A DNA stretch of 33,150 nt from NCBI GenBank assembly GCA_021772955.1, contig JAJFKZ010000073.1:1-33150 (forward strand), written 5' to 3'. This document shows positions 17,650 through 25,787 of this stretch, in pieces. Numbering within the stretch: position 1 is the stretch's first letter; every line of letters begins with the position of its first letter. A program made the translations under genes and the position numbers. The stretch comes from Gammaproteobacteria bacterium (GTDB lineage Bacteria > Pseudomonadota > Gammaproteobacteria > Xanthomonadales > Wenzhouxiangellaceae). The notes under the pieces were generated by a model. It did not search any database. It was not told where the DNA came from and was given only the letters and a program-made list of their open reading frames with translations.

Positions 17650-20373
17650 TCAGTGCCTGATAAGCTTTTCAGCGGCTGTGATCGCTTGCTCAAAGCGCTG
17701 TTTCAGCTTGACGTGATCTGCTGGCAGCATTGGCATGCTAGCATACCAGCGCTCGCGAATCAGGCGCAGTTGCTGGTCAGGCGATTGCTGCTCCTTGTCG
17801 CGCAGATGCTGGCTGAGGCGGTTGACCTGGTATTCCATGCGCGTTTGTCGATCTGCTGCCGGGGACGGCAGTCCGGCCATGAACTCTGCCGCTATACAGG
17901 CCATGCGAGCCTGTTCGCTCTGGGCTTGCAGATGTGTCTGCAACTCCGCTGGGCTCATCGCCAGCAGTTGTTCGTCCAGGTCAGCTTGTTGTTGTGTGGC
18001 GGACTGCAAAAAAGTCTCGATGGCTTGTTGCCGTTGCAGCGCGCTGGTGGCGCTGGCTTGCCAGTATTGATTTTCGCGCTGCTGCAGGGCCTGTTGCAGG
18101 CGTGATTCAAACTGGTCGGAGAGTTGCCGCAGCTGCTGTTGCAAGCGACGCTCTGGTTTAGCTAGTTGACGGAATTGCTGTTGCAGTTCTTCAAACTGAC
18201 CACGCAGCGTGGGCAGTTGCGAATCAGGCTCGCTCAGCAGCGTGGTCAAGGCGGTGACGATCGTCTCTTGTTGCTGCAATTGTTCCTGAATGTCGGCCTG
18301 CTGCTGCTGGCGTTGCTGGTCTTGTTCGGCGAACAAGGGATCCAGCGGGGCACGAAAGGCTTCCCACAGCGTTTGTTCCAGCTTGCGCGGCAATACTCCC
18401 AATTGCTGCCATTGACGCTGCAGTTGCTTGGCTTCATTCACAGCGCTGTGGTGGTCCGTATTGTGCGCAAGCTGTTCGGCCAGTCGGATCAAGCGGCGTT
18501 TGTCGTTTTCAATGTCAGCTGACAACTGCTTGATGCGTTCGGCAAGCTGATTCTGGCGCTGGCGCAGTCCGGCAATGATGTCCTTGCGTTGCTCGCCGGC
18601 GACGTTACCCACATCCTGAAAAGCGGCACTGATTTTGCGTTTTTGCTGCAGTAAAGCGGTGCTTTTGACTTGACTGTCGGCCAACAGCTCATCGGTGGCC
18701 TGAAACAGCTCGAGAATAATGGTTGCGCGCTCTTGACGCAGCGTATTACGGTTTTTAAGAAACGGTTTGGCGCTGCGCATGAGCATTGCGCAAACGCCGT
18801 GAAATTGTCGATTCAGCGCATGGTCCTTGCCCAGCGGTCGCAGGCCAGCCTGGATTTCGCTGGTTTCCAGCAATTGCCAACTGTGTTTGCTGTCCTTGAC
18901 CAGGTTAAGTAGGGCATCCATGCTGAGCTCATTGTCCTTGGCTTCGCGCAGCGTTTTCAACAAGCCGCGGCGCTGCTGGTTGTCCGACCAGCGTTGCCAT
19001 TTGCGTAATTCGTCCAGGGCGGTCTGCAGCTGCCTCAGACTGGCTGCATGCTGACTGTTGAATTGTTGCTGTTGTGGCCCCGCTAGCTGCTCGATCTGTT
19101 GCTGCAGCTGCGCATTCAGACCGCAGGCCAGCAGCAGTTTGCCGTCACTGGCAAGCTCCAGTGCCTGCTCCAGGGTCAGCTGCAACTGTTGCAGGGATGC
19201 GTGTTTGGTTTCGGCTTTGGCTTGCAGCCTTTGTTGTTCAGCAGCTATGCGATTGACCAGCTGATCCTGCAGCTGCTGGTCGGCGCGGCTGATAGCATTC
19301 AGTTTCTGCCATTGCGCCCGCCACTGCTCACGCCAGGGTTGCAAGTGTTGCTGCAATTGCTGCTCATGCTTGCAACGGCGTGCCAGTAGCGCATCCAGTT
19401 GTGCTGCCAAACGTTGCAGTGAGACTTGCGGCTGGTCGGGTGTTGCTGCACCCGTCGGGTCGTTGTTGGCAGCGGCTGCCGAGTCGGTCTGTGCGCTGCT
19501 GTCATCGCTGTCCTGTGCGGGTGCTTTGGGCGGCGCTGTTGCTGCCTGCTGCAGTATGCTGATGGCGGCTTGCCAGCGTGTCTGCAGTGATTGCGCGGCG
19601 GCAGATTCAGTGCCAAGTTGAATGGCCTCCCAACGCTTGTGCGCCTGCCCCAGCGCATCTTGCAACGACATGGTTGCAGCCGGGGATTGTTTGCCATGCA
19701 GCAGGCTTTCGAACTCGGCCAGCAGCTGCTGTGCCTGCTGCAGTTTGGCCTGCTCGGCAGTTGGCGCGCTCGGTTGCAGCTCAGTCAGCCGCTGCAGATA
19801 GGCTTGATACAACACCTTGTTATGCTTGCGCAGCTGCTTGCTGATGCGTTCCAGGGTTGAGGTCTGATCGATACTGGCGAGAATCAGGCTGCGCAGCTGC
19901 GGGTCTTGCTCCTGGCAGTACAAATCGCCCAGCAGCCCCTGCTTGCTGACGCAGTTCAGTGCCAGTTTGCGGACCGCGGCACAGTGTGCCTGCTTGGCCA
20001 GGGTCTCGATTTGTTGCTGCGCCCAGCTGTTGGCCTTGCCCTGCCATTGCTGCAGTTCGGTCAGCAGGGTGGTTAGTTGCTGCAGCTGCTCAGCGCTCGC
20101 TGCAGTCAACGCGGCGTTGTGTTCGAGCAGCCGGGTGATGATCAACTGACGATTATCAGGGTCGGTTTCGCTGGCCAGGCAGGCCAGAAACGTCTGGCTT
20201 TGCTGACAGCGCTTGAGTGCCGCCAGTCGCACGCTGGTATCCGGATCGCTCGCGGCGATTTGCGGCAGAGCCTGCAGCAGGCCATCGTCATGAGAACAAG
20301 CCACCGCCTCGACACGAATGGCAGCGTCGCTGTGTTGCCATTTCGGTGCAAACCAGTTACTTGCCTTGATCAT
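17650..20373 (-). CDS. DUF349 domain protein, long coiled-coil type
   Basis: The start at ATG 20373 (MIKASNWFAPKWQHSDAAIR) has AGGATAAG just upstream and is preferred over the track start at 20424, giving 907 residues. The N-terminus has HEAT-like helical repeats (SDAAIRVEAVACSHDDGLL, DPDTSVRLAALKRC). The rest is Gln-rich, strongly helical and repetitive, with DUF349-type segments such as LEQTLWEAFRAPLDPLFAEQ. Proteins of this size and composition are common in gammaproteobacteria, with no settled function. It overlaps the MBL hydrolase gene by 17 bp at its 5' end, so it is probably translated from the same message as TraB, dusB and the hydrolase. There is no signal peptide, so it is cytoplasmic. 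Confidence 0.88.
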   Translation of the reverse strand: MIKASNWFAPKWQHSDAAIRVEAVACSHDDGLLQALPQIAASDPDTSVRLAALKRCQQSQTFLACLASETDPDNRQLIITRLLEHNAALTAASAEQLQQLTTLLTELQQWQGKANSWAQQQIETLAKQAHCAAVRKLALNCVSKQGLLGDLYCQEQDPQLRSLILASIDQTSTLERISKQLRKHNKVLYQAYLQRLTELQPSAPTAEQAKLQQAQQLLAEFESLLHGKQSPAATMSLQDALGQAHKRWEAIQLGTESAAAQSLQTRWQAAISILQQAATAPPKAPAQDSDDSSAQTDSAAAANNDPTGAATPDQPQVSLQRLAAQLDALLARRCKHEQQLQQHLQPWREQWRAQWQKLNAISRADQQLQDQLVNRIAAEQQRLQAKAETKHASLQQLQLTLEQALELASDGKLLLACGLNAQLQQQIEQLAGPQQQQFNSQHAASLRQLQTALDELRKWQRWSDNQQRRGLLKTLREAKDNELSMDALLNLVKDSKHSWQLLETSEIQAGLRPLGKDHALNRQFHGVCAMLMRSAKPFLKNRNTLRQERATIILELFQATDELLADSQVKSTALLQQKRKISAAFQDVGNVAGEQRKDIIAGLRQRQNQLAERIKQLSADIENDKRRLIRLAEQLAHNTDHHSAVNEAKQLQRQWQQLGVLPRKLEQTLWEAFRAPLDPLFAEQDQQRQQQQADIQEQLQQQETIVTALTTLLSEPDSQLPTLRGQFEELQQQFRQLAKPERRLQQQLRQLSDQFESRLQQALQQRENQYWQASATSALQRQQAIETFLQSATQQQADLDEQLLAMSPAELQTHLQAQSEQARMACIAAEFMAGLPSPAADRQTRMEYQVNRLSQHLRDKEQQSPDQQLRLIRERWYASMPMLPADHVKLKQRFEQAITAAEKLIRH

Positions 20374-21382
20374 ACTTATCCTGCTTAGCTGTGGGTGTAT
20401 TGGGGGTTGCCGGAAAGTATACACATTGCAGGTCCCGGGCCAGCATTATCGGGCCTTGATAGTGTTGTCGAATCGCGTTCATCTGGGTTTTCTCATCGCG
20501 CACTGCCCGCTGCATGATATGCGACAGCAACAGTCGCTTGGTCTGCATTGCTGCGGCCTTGCGGCCCAGTTCGGATGGTCGGGCATGCAAGCGTGCAGCG
20601 TTGGAGCCGGCGGATTCGGGGATCGCCAGGTGCAAGATGGCCAGATCACTGCGCGCGGCCAAGGCCACGAATGCGCTGTTATTGGCGTTCATGTCACCGG
20701 GTATGGCGATCTTGCGACCAGCAGCCTCGATTACATAGCCGACCGCCGGAACAATGCCATGTTCTACGCCGACGGCGTGAATGCGGATGTCATCGTCAGC
20801 AAAGATCAGGCTAGCGTCGGCCTGACGATCGATTTCATGCACGTTGATCCTGAACATGCCCTTACTGCCGTCAGCTATGCCGTCCAGATAGCGGTGGCTG
20901 GCGTCGGCAGCAATAAACGTGCCGTTGATGTAGTCTTGAATACCCGGAAAACGTGCGCTGCCACTGGGCCCAAACAGTTCCAGCGGCTTGCTGCGGCTGG
21001 AAAAATAGCTGCTCTTGACCAGCCCCGGCAAGGCACCGATGTGATCGACGTGCGTGTGCGTAATCAACAGTGCCTGCAGATCATTCAGGTTGGCCTTGCT
21101 TTGCGCGTAGCGCAGCAGACTACTGCTACCAATGTCGATCATGATTCTGGCCTGACCGTGCAACCACAGTAAATAACTGCTCGATGCCCGGTCGTCATCG
21201 GCGATGGGGCCTCCGGAACCCAACACTTGCAGCGCCAATTCATGTGCCTTGCAGCTGGCTGGGGCTGCATGCGTGGTCGGTGGCGTTGGACTTGCGGTCA
21301 CGACTGCGCTGCAGCAGAGAAGGCTCACTGCCAGCAGTAGCATAACCTGCCTGCGCAACAGCTGATTTGGTGATCGGTGCAT
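20357..21382 (-). CDS. Exported MBL-fold metallohydrolase
   Basis: The metallo-beta-lactamase fold motif HTHVDH lies at residues 109-114 in LLITHTHVDHIGALPG. The later ligands are in VEHGIVPAVGYVIEAAGRKI and the GDMNANN segment (Asp ligand). Residues 12-30 are hydrophobic (VMLLLAVSLLCCSAVVTAS), a signal peptide with Cys residues near its end, so a lipoprotein or periplasmic location is likely. Length 341. The ATGA overlap with the dusB stop at 21382 shows coupled translation, and its own 3' end overlaps the DUF349 start. This family includes arylsulfatase-like and phosphodiesterase-type hydrolases. The substrate cannot be assigned. Confidence 0.82.
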   Translation of the reverse strand: MHRSPNQLLRRQVMLLLAVSLLCCSAVVTASPTPPTTHAAPASCKAHELALQVLGSGGPIADDDRASSSYLLWLHGQARIMIDIGSSSLLRYAQSKANLNDLQALLITHTHVDHIGALPGLVKSSYFSSRSKPLELFGPSGSARFPGIQDYINGTFIAADASHRYLDGIADGSKGMFRINVHEIDRQADASLIFADDDIRIHAVGVEHGIVPAVGYVIEAAGRKIAIPGDMNANNSAFVALAARSDLAILHLAIPESAGSNAARLHARPSELGRKAAAMQTKRLLLSHIMQRAVRDEKTQMNAIRQHYQGPIMLARDLQCVYFPATPNTPTAKQDKYDQGK

Positions 21383-22434
21383 CAGGCGGCGATCGACAAT
21401 GCTGGCCCCGCTGGAGGCTGGTAAAAATCTGAGTGCCGCGTATTGGCGTGATCGTTCGCGCGCTGCAGCAACAGGTGTTCCAGTAGCCGCAATTGTACTT
21501 CGGGCTGTTCGACGCGCAGTAATTGCGCCAGCGCTGCGGTGTCGCCGGGCAAGGTCCGCAAATACCAGCCGATGTGTTTACGGGCCACGCGCAAGCCCTG
21601 TGCGCAGCCATAGAAAGCATGCAGATTCTGTACGTGTTGCAGCAGTACCTGACAGCGTTGATCGGCGCTGGGGGGTTGCGGCAAGCGGCCGTGCTGCAGG
21701 TATTGATCCACAGCAGCATACAGCCAGGGGTTGCCCTGGCCGGCGCGACCGATCATCACCGCAGCTGCGCCAGTGTGCTGCAGTACCTCACTGGCCTGTT
21801 GCGCCGAGAGAATGTCGCCATTGGCAATAACCGGAATGGAGACGGTTTCAACCACTTCGCGGATGGCACCGTAATTGACACTGCCGGTGTATTTTTGGGC
21901 GCGGGTGCGGCCATGCACCGTCAGCATATCGATGCCGCTGAGTTCAGCCAGTCGGGCAATGCGTACGGCGTTTTGGTTTTCGACGTCACTGCCAAGCCGG
22001 ATTTTCAGCGTCACCGGTACCGTCACCGCCTTGCGTACTGCCTGCAGAATGCGCGCAACCAACGGTTCGTCTGCCAGCAGTGCAGAACCGGCCTGCCTGG
22101 CGCAGACTTTTTTTGCCGGACAGCCCATGTTGATGTCGATGATCTCGGCGCCGTGGCGAACATTGAACATCGCCGCTGTGGCCAGATAATCAGGCACAGC
22201 ACCGGCGATCTGTACTACCACCGGTGCGGGTTCATTGTCGTGCTGGCGACGCAACACGCTCTTGCGCGTATGCTGCAAGGCGGGATTGGCGGCACTCATC
22301 TCGGCCACCGCATAGACTGCGCCCAACTGTTTGCATAGTTGCCGAAAAGGCAGGTCTGTGACCCCGGCCATCGGCGCCACCAGGCAACGTGTCGGGATAA
22401 AACGATCCGCCAGGTGAAAGCCGAAGTCGGTCAT
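21382..22434 (-). CDS. dusB: tRNA-dihydrouridine synthase DusB
   Basis: This flavoenzyme reduces uridine to dihydrouridine in the tRNA D-loop. The ATG at 22434 overlaps the upstream TGA and starts MTDFGFHLADRFIPTR, so it replaces the track start at 22542 and gives 350 residues. Motifs run in order: LVAPMAGVTDLPFRQLC, QIAG, IIDINMGCPAKKV with the catalytic-type Cys105, AGSALL, VHGRTRAQ, IANGDI and GRAGQGNPW, then the C-terminal helical tRNA-binding part with ARKHIGWYLR. The DINMGCPAKKV form resembles DusB rather than DusA or DusC. Here it is not followed by fis, its frequent partner in other gammaproteobacteria, but sits between TraB and an MBL hydrolase. Confidence 0.9.
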   Translation of the reverse strand: MTDFGFHLADRFIPTRCLVAPMAGVTDLPFRQLCKQLGAVYAVAEMSAANPALQHTRKSVLRRQHDNEPAPVVVQIAGAVPDYLATAAMFNVRHGAEIIDINMGCPAKKVCARQAGSALLADEPLVARILQAVRKAVTVPVTLKIRLGSDVENQNAVRIARLAELSGIDMLTVHGRTRAQKYTGSVNYGAIREVVETVSIPVIANGDILSAQQASEVLQHTGAAAVMIGRAGQGNPWLYAAVDQYLQHGRLPQPPSADQRCQVLLQHVQNLHAFYGCAQGLRVARKHIGWYLRTLPGDTAALAQLLRVEQPEVQLRLLEHLLLQRANDHANTRHSDFYQPPAGPALSIAA

Positions 22435-23723
22435 GACAACAGCTGGTCCAGAATCGAGAAGCCAGCCACCCAGGCCCCCAGCGAAGAGCCGAGATTGGTC
22501 AGCAGAAACACCAGCAGGGTTCTGGATACGCGATTGCGCCACCAGCCGCGCCAGCCGGTTACGTCACTGCGCAACGATTCAAAATCGGCCACTTTGGGTT
22601 TGCGCAGCCAGGCTTCCACGCTGGCCGAAACCATGCCGGCGGCCACCGTCGGATTCAGTGAGGTCAGTGGTGAGGCAATCAGTGCGCTCAGGATGGTCAA
22701 TGGATGACCACCGGCAATGGCGGCACCCAGTGCGGCGAACACAGCGTTGAAGATCACCCAGGTGCTGAGCAGATTGAAGCCAAGCTCCGGACTGCGGCTG
22801 AAGCCGATGGCAAAGCCGGCAAAGATCACCACAGCCAGAATCCATGGAATCAGTTTCGGCCATCGCGATGGCGGCGGCAGGCTTTCCAGACTGGCCAGCG
22901 TCTGCTCTGGCGTTGCATCTGTTTGCTGCAGGTATTGATCCAGGCCCTGCATATGCCCGGCACCGATCACCACCAGCGTATGTTGCGGCTGCCCGCTTGC
23001 TGATGCGACTGCTGCCGAGGCGTCAGTTTGATCGGTCTTGAGCGTGGCAACGCTGACCTTGCCGGCTTGCAACGCAGCGGCCATGTAACGATCGCGCTCA
23101 TCGATCAGGGTCTGAAACAGGGTCGGTGACTGTTGCGCGAATTCGGCAAAGGCGCTTTCCAGCAGATCGCCTTGTTTGAGCTGTTCAATGTCTTCTTCGC
23201 TGATGGTTTCGCGGCTGAATACGCTGGTGGCCAGACCGCCGAACAAACTGAATTTGGACCAGAACCCCATACTGCGCCAGACGCGCTTCAACGTCACGCC
23301 CAGATCCCGGTCGATCAGCAGAATCGGCAACTGCTGTTCATCGGCGCTGGCGATGGCGGCGCGCATTTCAGCGCCCGGCTCGATGCCAAACTGATCCGCC
23401 AGGCGTTGCTGGTACGCCGACAGCACCAGATTGGCCAGCATCAGACCGGCTCGACCCTCGCGTATCAGTTTGAACAGATCCTGTGAGCGCCAGTGATCCT
23501 TGTTACTGAGCATGCCGTAGCGCGCCGGGCACAATTCGATCGCGACCTGATCAAACACCCCGGTCGCCAACAGTGCGGTCACGGTTTCGGCGCTGTTTCT
23601 GGACACGTGAGCGGTGCCGAGAATGGTGATGTCGTGATCGTTCAGCGACAGCGTTTTATGCGGCTGGTCGCGCAGTATCTCCTGCAGGCGATCTTCCGCG
23701 GCGTGCGGCTGCGGCTGGGTCAT
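22431..23723 (-). CDS. TraB family membrane protein
   Basis: The ATG at 23723 has GGAG 8 nt upstream and is the better start than 23789, giving 430 residues. The TraB/GumN N-terminal domain shows ITILGTAHVSRNSAETV (GTAHVS at 36-41), an early Glu in VAIELCPARYG (about 63) and a later VIGAGHMQGL, the motif set of the TIKI/TraB/PrgY group of candidate metalloproteases. The C-terminal third carries several hydrophobic helices (LIPWILAVVIFAGFAIGF, WVIFNAVFAALGAAIAGG, and one near the end). The catalytic domain is probably cytoplasmic or periplasmic, on an inner-membrane anchor. Function in bacteria is poorly known. It heads a coupled run with dusB, the MBL hydrolase and DUF349. Confidence 0.85.
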   Translation of the reverse strand: MTQPQPHAAEDRLQEILRDQPHKTLSLNDHDITILGTAHVSRNSAETVTALLATGVFDQVAIELCPARYGMLSNKDHWRSQDLFKLIREGRAGLMLANLVLSAYQQRLADQFGIEPGAEMRAAIASADEQQLPILLIDRDLGVTLKRVWRSMGFWSKFSLFGGLATSVFSRETISEEDIEQLKQGDLLESAFAEFAQQSPTLFQTLIDERDRYMAAALQAGKVSVATLKTDQTDASAAVASASGQPQHTLVVIGAGHMQGLDQYLQQTDATPEQTLASLESLPPPSRWPKLIPWILAVVIFAGFAIGFSRSPELGFNLLSTWVIFNAVFAALGAAIAGGHPLTILSALIASPLTSLNPTVAAGMVSASVEAWLRKPKVADFESLRSDVTGWRGWWRNRVSRTLLVFLLTNLGSSLGAWVAGFSILDQLLS

Positions 23724-23826
23724 GTATTTTGCTCCGTTGAATCGATTTGGATGACAATCAGGTAAGCGCCAGGTGCGCCCGGCGGTCACACCGGGCAGCT
23801 GTAGCTAGAAATTCTGCTGGTGATTT

Positions 23827-24132
23827 TTAGCCGTTGTTGCTAGCCACCGCCTGCTGTTGATGCAAAACGGTAGAGATGACGCGGTCGTACTCGAAGTAGA
23901 CACTGTAGTCGTCGAATCGCCAGCGCGTGATGGGTGGCTCACCCACGGGGCTGTATTGCTGCACTGGTTCGCCCCAGTTTTGCAGCACCTGGGCCTTGCT
24001 GATGCCGTTTCCTGGCAGGTGCATGGTGCTGGCGAGTTCCACATCCTCAATCAATAACACATCGGCCTGTGCCGTGAAGCCGCATACCAGGCAGGTCAGC
24101 ATTACCCAGGCAAGTATCAGTCGTTTGTTCAT
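23827..24132 (-). CDS. Small periplasmic protein of unknown function
   Basis: The protein has 101 residues, with a signal peptide (MNKRLILAWVMLTCLVCGF, cleavage after AQA). The mature part has an SKAQVLQNWGEP segment and an ITRWRFDDYSVYFEYDRVIS strand pair. This resembles a small SmpA/OmlA-like fold (G-x-x-x-x-V...G.P followed by W...YFE), a type I recall as a conserved hypothetical in Pseudomonas and relatives. It would be periplasmic. Its start codon lies 5 bp from the end of a degenerate MITE-like element, so its 5' leader and ribosome-binding region (GGAC 7-8 nt upstream) come from that element. It is separated from TraB by about 100 bp on the same strand. Confidence 0.75.
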   Translation of the reverse strand: MNKRLILAWVMLTCLVCGFTAQADVLLIEDVELASTMHLPGNGISKAQVLQNWGEPVQQYSPVGEPPITRWRFDDYSVYFEYDRVISTVLHQQQAVASNNG

Positions 24133-24136
24133 AGTG

Positions 24137-24287
24137 CTAGTCCGTCTATTTTATGAGGGGGTTGAGATGCAGGCTCAATCTGGCTATGCAGTTCGTTCGA
24201 TCTCTCGCAGAAGCATGGTTGTGGCCATGTTTCAAGGGAGCTCGGGCGAAACAGGACGCCAGCTTGGGTCTGCGCTCGAACAGAACC
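24137..24287 (+). mobile_element. Degenerate MITE-like element copy, right end not found
   Basis: The left terminus CTAGTCCGTCTATTTTATGA is a diverged form of the family terminus. The following text aligns along its length with the 32226 copy: GAGATGCAGGCTCAATCTGG, then GCAGAAGCATGG, TTTCAAGGGAGCTCG, and CTCGAACAGAAC. The hairpin cassette is present in altered form: CATGGT-TGTG-GCCATG at 24214-24229 replaces CATAGC-CGTA-GCTATG, with the stem kept. No matching right inverted repeat is visible downstream, so the copy is truncated or decayed. The 24287 boundary is approximate. It provides the leader of the small periplasmic-protein gene at 24132. Confidence 0.6.
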
Positions 24288-24458
24288 TAGTGTGCTGCTC
24301 TACTGTAGTCTATTTTCGCTCATATCATATTGATTCAAATGATAATAGTTAACTTAACGGTTTGTCTTCACGAAATGCGTGGACTGGTCCAGTGTGCTGA
24401 TTTAAAACGATAATTCCATCATACCAGAAAAGTGCATACGATCATCAGCACAATGCAT

Positions 24459-24483
24459 AAAAAAGGCCGCCAGTTGGCGGCCT
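24459..24483 (-). terminator. Rho-independent terminator of the BI-1 gene
   Basis: On the minus strand an 8-bp GC-rich perfect stem AGGCCGCC/GGCGGCCT with a 4-nt loop is followed at once by six T residues. It lies about 40 bp past the stop of the BI-1/YccA gene and in the correct orientation. Confidence 0.9.
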
Positions 24484-24523
24484 GAATCGAATGTCGGAGC
24501 GTTCAGCATCGTGACAATGGGTA

Positions 24524-25216
24524 TCAATCTTCGCCGCCGAACACGCCCAGCAGATGCAGCATGCTGGTGAACAGATTGTAGAGTGATACGAACAGGGTTA
24601 TCGTCGCCATGATGTAATTGGTTTCACCGCCTTGAATGATCTGCTGGGTCTGGTACAGGATCAGGCCGGCCATGAGCAGGATGAACATGCTGGATACAGC
24701 CAGTGACAGGGCCGGCATTTGAAAGAAATAGGCACCCAGCCCAGCCACAAATGCCACCAGAATGCCAATCATCAGGCCCTTGCCCATCCAGCTGAAATCG
24801 CGTTTGCTGACCAGCGCGACCCCGGACATGCTGAAAAACACGATGCCAGTGCCACCCAGCGCCATCATCACCAATTCGTTGCCATTGCTGAACGAATTGA
24901 CATAAGCGTTCACGATGGGCCCCATGGTGACCCCCATGAATCCGGTCAGAGCAAATATTGATGCGATGCCCCAGACGCTGTTACGCAGCTTGGTGGTCAA
25001 AAACAGCAATCCGAAGTAGCCAACCAGGGTGATCATCACACCCGGATACGGCCAGTTGGCGGCAGCAGCAACCCATGCCATGGCAGCGCTGAACAACAGC
25101 GTCATGGACAGCAGCATGTAGGTGTTGCGCAGCACCTTGTTGCCGGCTTCGGTTCTGAGACCAGTCTGTTGCGCCGCGCTAGTATAGGTTTGCATGGCTG
25201 GTTTGTTGGTGTTCAT
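24524..25216 (-). CDS. Bax inhibitor-1/YccA family membrane protein
   Basis: The 230 residues hold seven hydrophobic segments, starting after a polar N-terminus of about 30 residues (TYMLLSMTLLFSAAMAWVAA) and including ALTGFMGVTMGPIVNAY and the final LYNLFTSMLHLLGVFGGED. Segment order, length and the ending are typical of the proteobacterial BI-1/YccA family. In E. coli YccA modulates FtsH, and other members are proton-linked Ca2+ leak channels. An exact role here is not shown. The start has GAGG upstream, 9 nt from ATG. The gene stands alone between a terminator and tRNA-Ser. Confidence 0.92.
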   Translation of the reverse strand: MNTNKPAMQTYTSAAQQTGLRTEAGNKVLRNTYMLLSMTLLFSAAMAWVAAAANWPYPGVMITLVGYFGLLFLTTKLRNSVWGIASIFALTGFMGVTMGPIVNAYVNSFSNGNELVMMALGGTGIVFFSMSGVALVSKRDFSWMGKGLMIGILVAFVAGLGAYFFQMPALSLAVSSMFILLMAGLILYQTQQIIQGGETNYIMATITLFVSLYNLFTSMLHLLGVFGGED

Positions 25217-25432
25217 CCGTCTTTACCTCGTTTGCCTGATGAAAATATCGCTGGGAATGGAACCAGTCTATAGGATCTGTGCATTGGATGTGCAATGGAT
25301 GGAACAGTTCCCATGACCATACTGGTGTGGACCATTGGACCATGACACCAGCTTTTGCGTCGATCACCTGGGCCAGTTTGCCATACTGAATTAAGCCATA
25401 CTGAATTAACCAGGGGGAGGGGGTTGTTTAAG

Positions 25433-25523
25433 TGGCGGAGAGGGAGGGATTCGAACCCCCGGAAGGCTACAAACCTTCAACGGTTTTCAAGACCGCCGCA
25501 TTAAACCGCTCTGCCACCTCTCC
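25433..25523 (-). tRNA. tRNA-Ser (anticodon UGA)
   Basis: Read on the minus strand, the acceptor stem GGAGAGG/CCTCTCC is followed by discriminator G and an encoded CCA. The anticodon stem-loop CGGTCTTGAAAACCG places TGA at 25489-25487. A long variable arm (TTGAAGGTTTGTAGCCTTC) marks a class II serine tRNA, and the T-arm GGGGGTTCGAATCCCTC is intact. The total is 91 nt with CCA. A split partial copy of this gene lies about 260 bp upstream in its direction of transcription. Confidence 0.95.
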
Positions 25524-25589
25524 GCGAAACTGCATTGTATCTGATCTTCCGATCGCTTCACCATGCCGTTGAGGCATGTTGAACCGATT

Positions 25590-25787
25590 TTCAACGGTTT
25601 TGACTCGCGACGTCCTGTCGCTCGCCCTACGGGCACCCCTTTTGGGTGTCCAGCTCGGCGGTCCTGCCGAACTGAAGACTCGCGACGTCCTGTCGCTCGC
25701 CCTACGGGCACCCCTTTTGGGTGTCCAGCTCGGCAATCCTGCCGAACTGCGCAAGACCGCCGCATTAAACCGCTCTGCCACCTCTCC
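25590..25787 (-). pseudogene. Partial tRNA-Ser copy split in the anticodon by a tandem-repeat insert
   Basis: 25752-25799 repeats 48 bp of the intact tRNA region (25488-25535) without mismatch, covering the 5' half of tRNA-Ser through the first two anticodon bases plus a 12-bp 5' flank. The next 12 nt expected in the tRNA (AAAACCGTTGAA) occur at 25601-25590, on the far side of a 150-bp repeat array. Removing the array would restore the join exactly. Beyond those 12 nt the similarity stops, so variable arm, T-arm and acceptor 3' strand are missing and no functional tRNA can form. Confidence 0.75.
25602..25751. repeat. Two tandem 76-bp units, each with four short hairpins
   Basis: Unit 1 runs 25602-25677 and unit 2 25678-25751; they are nearly identical. 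Each contains, in order, GCGAC-GTCCT-GTCGC, GCCC-TAC-GGGC, CACCC-CTTTT-GGGTG and TCGGC-(6 nt)-GCCGA. The loop of the fourth differs between units (GGTCCT versus AATCCT) while the stem is kept. The ORFs across it (GARRASDRTSRV-like translation) are by-products of the repeat. Its ends fall exactly at the break in the partial tRNA-Ser copy. Confidence 0.85.

Noticed and set aside
21523-22338. 271-residue plus-strand ORF opposite dusB
   Set aside because: Shadow of dusB, whose motifs and coupled start are clear.
25602-25751. Possible CRISPR array
   Set aside because: Only two units, directly abutting with no spacers, unit length 76 bp, and no cas genes in the window.
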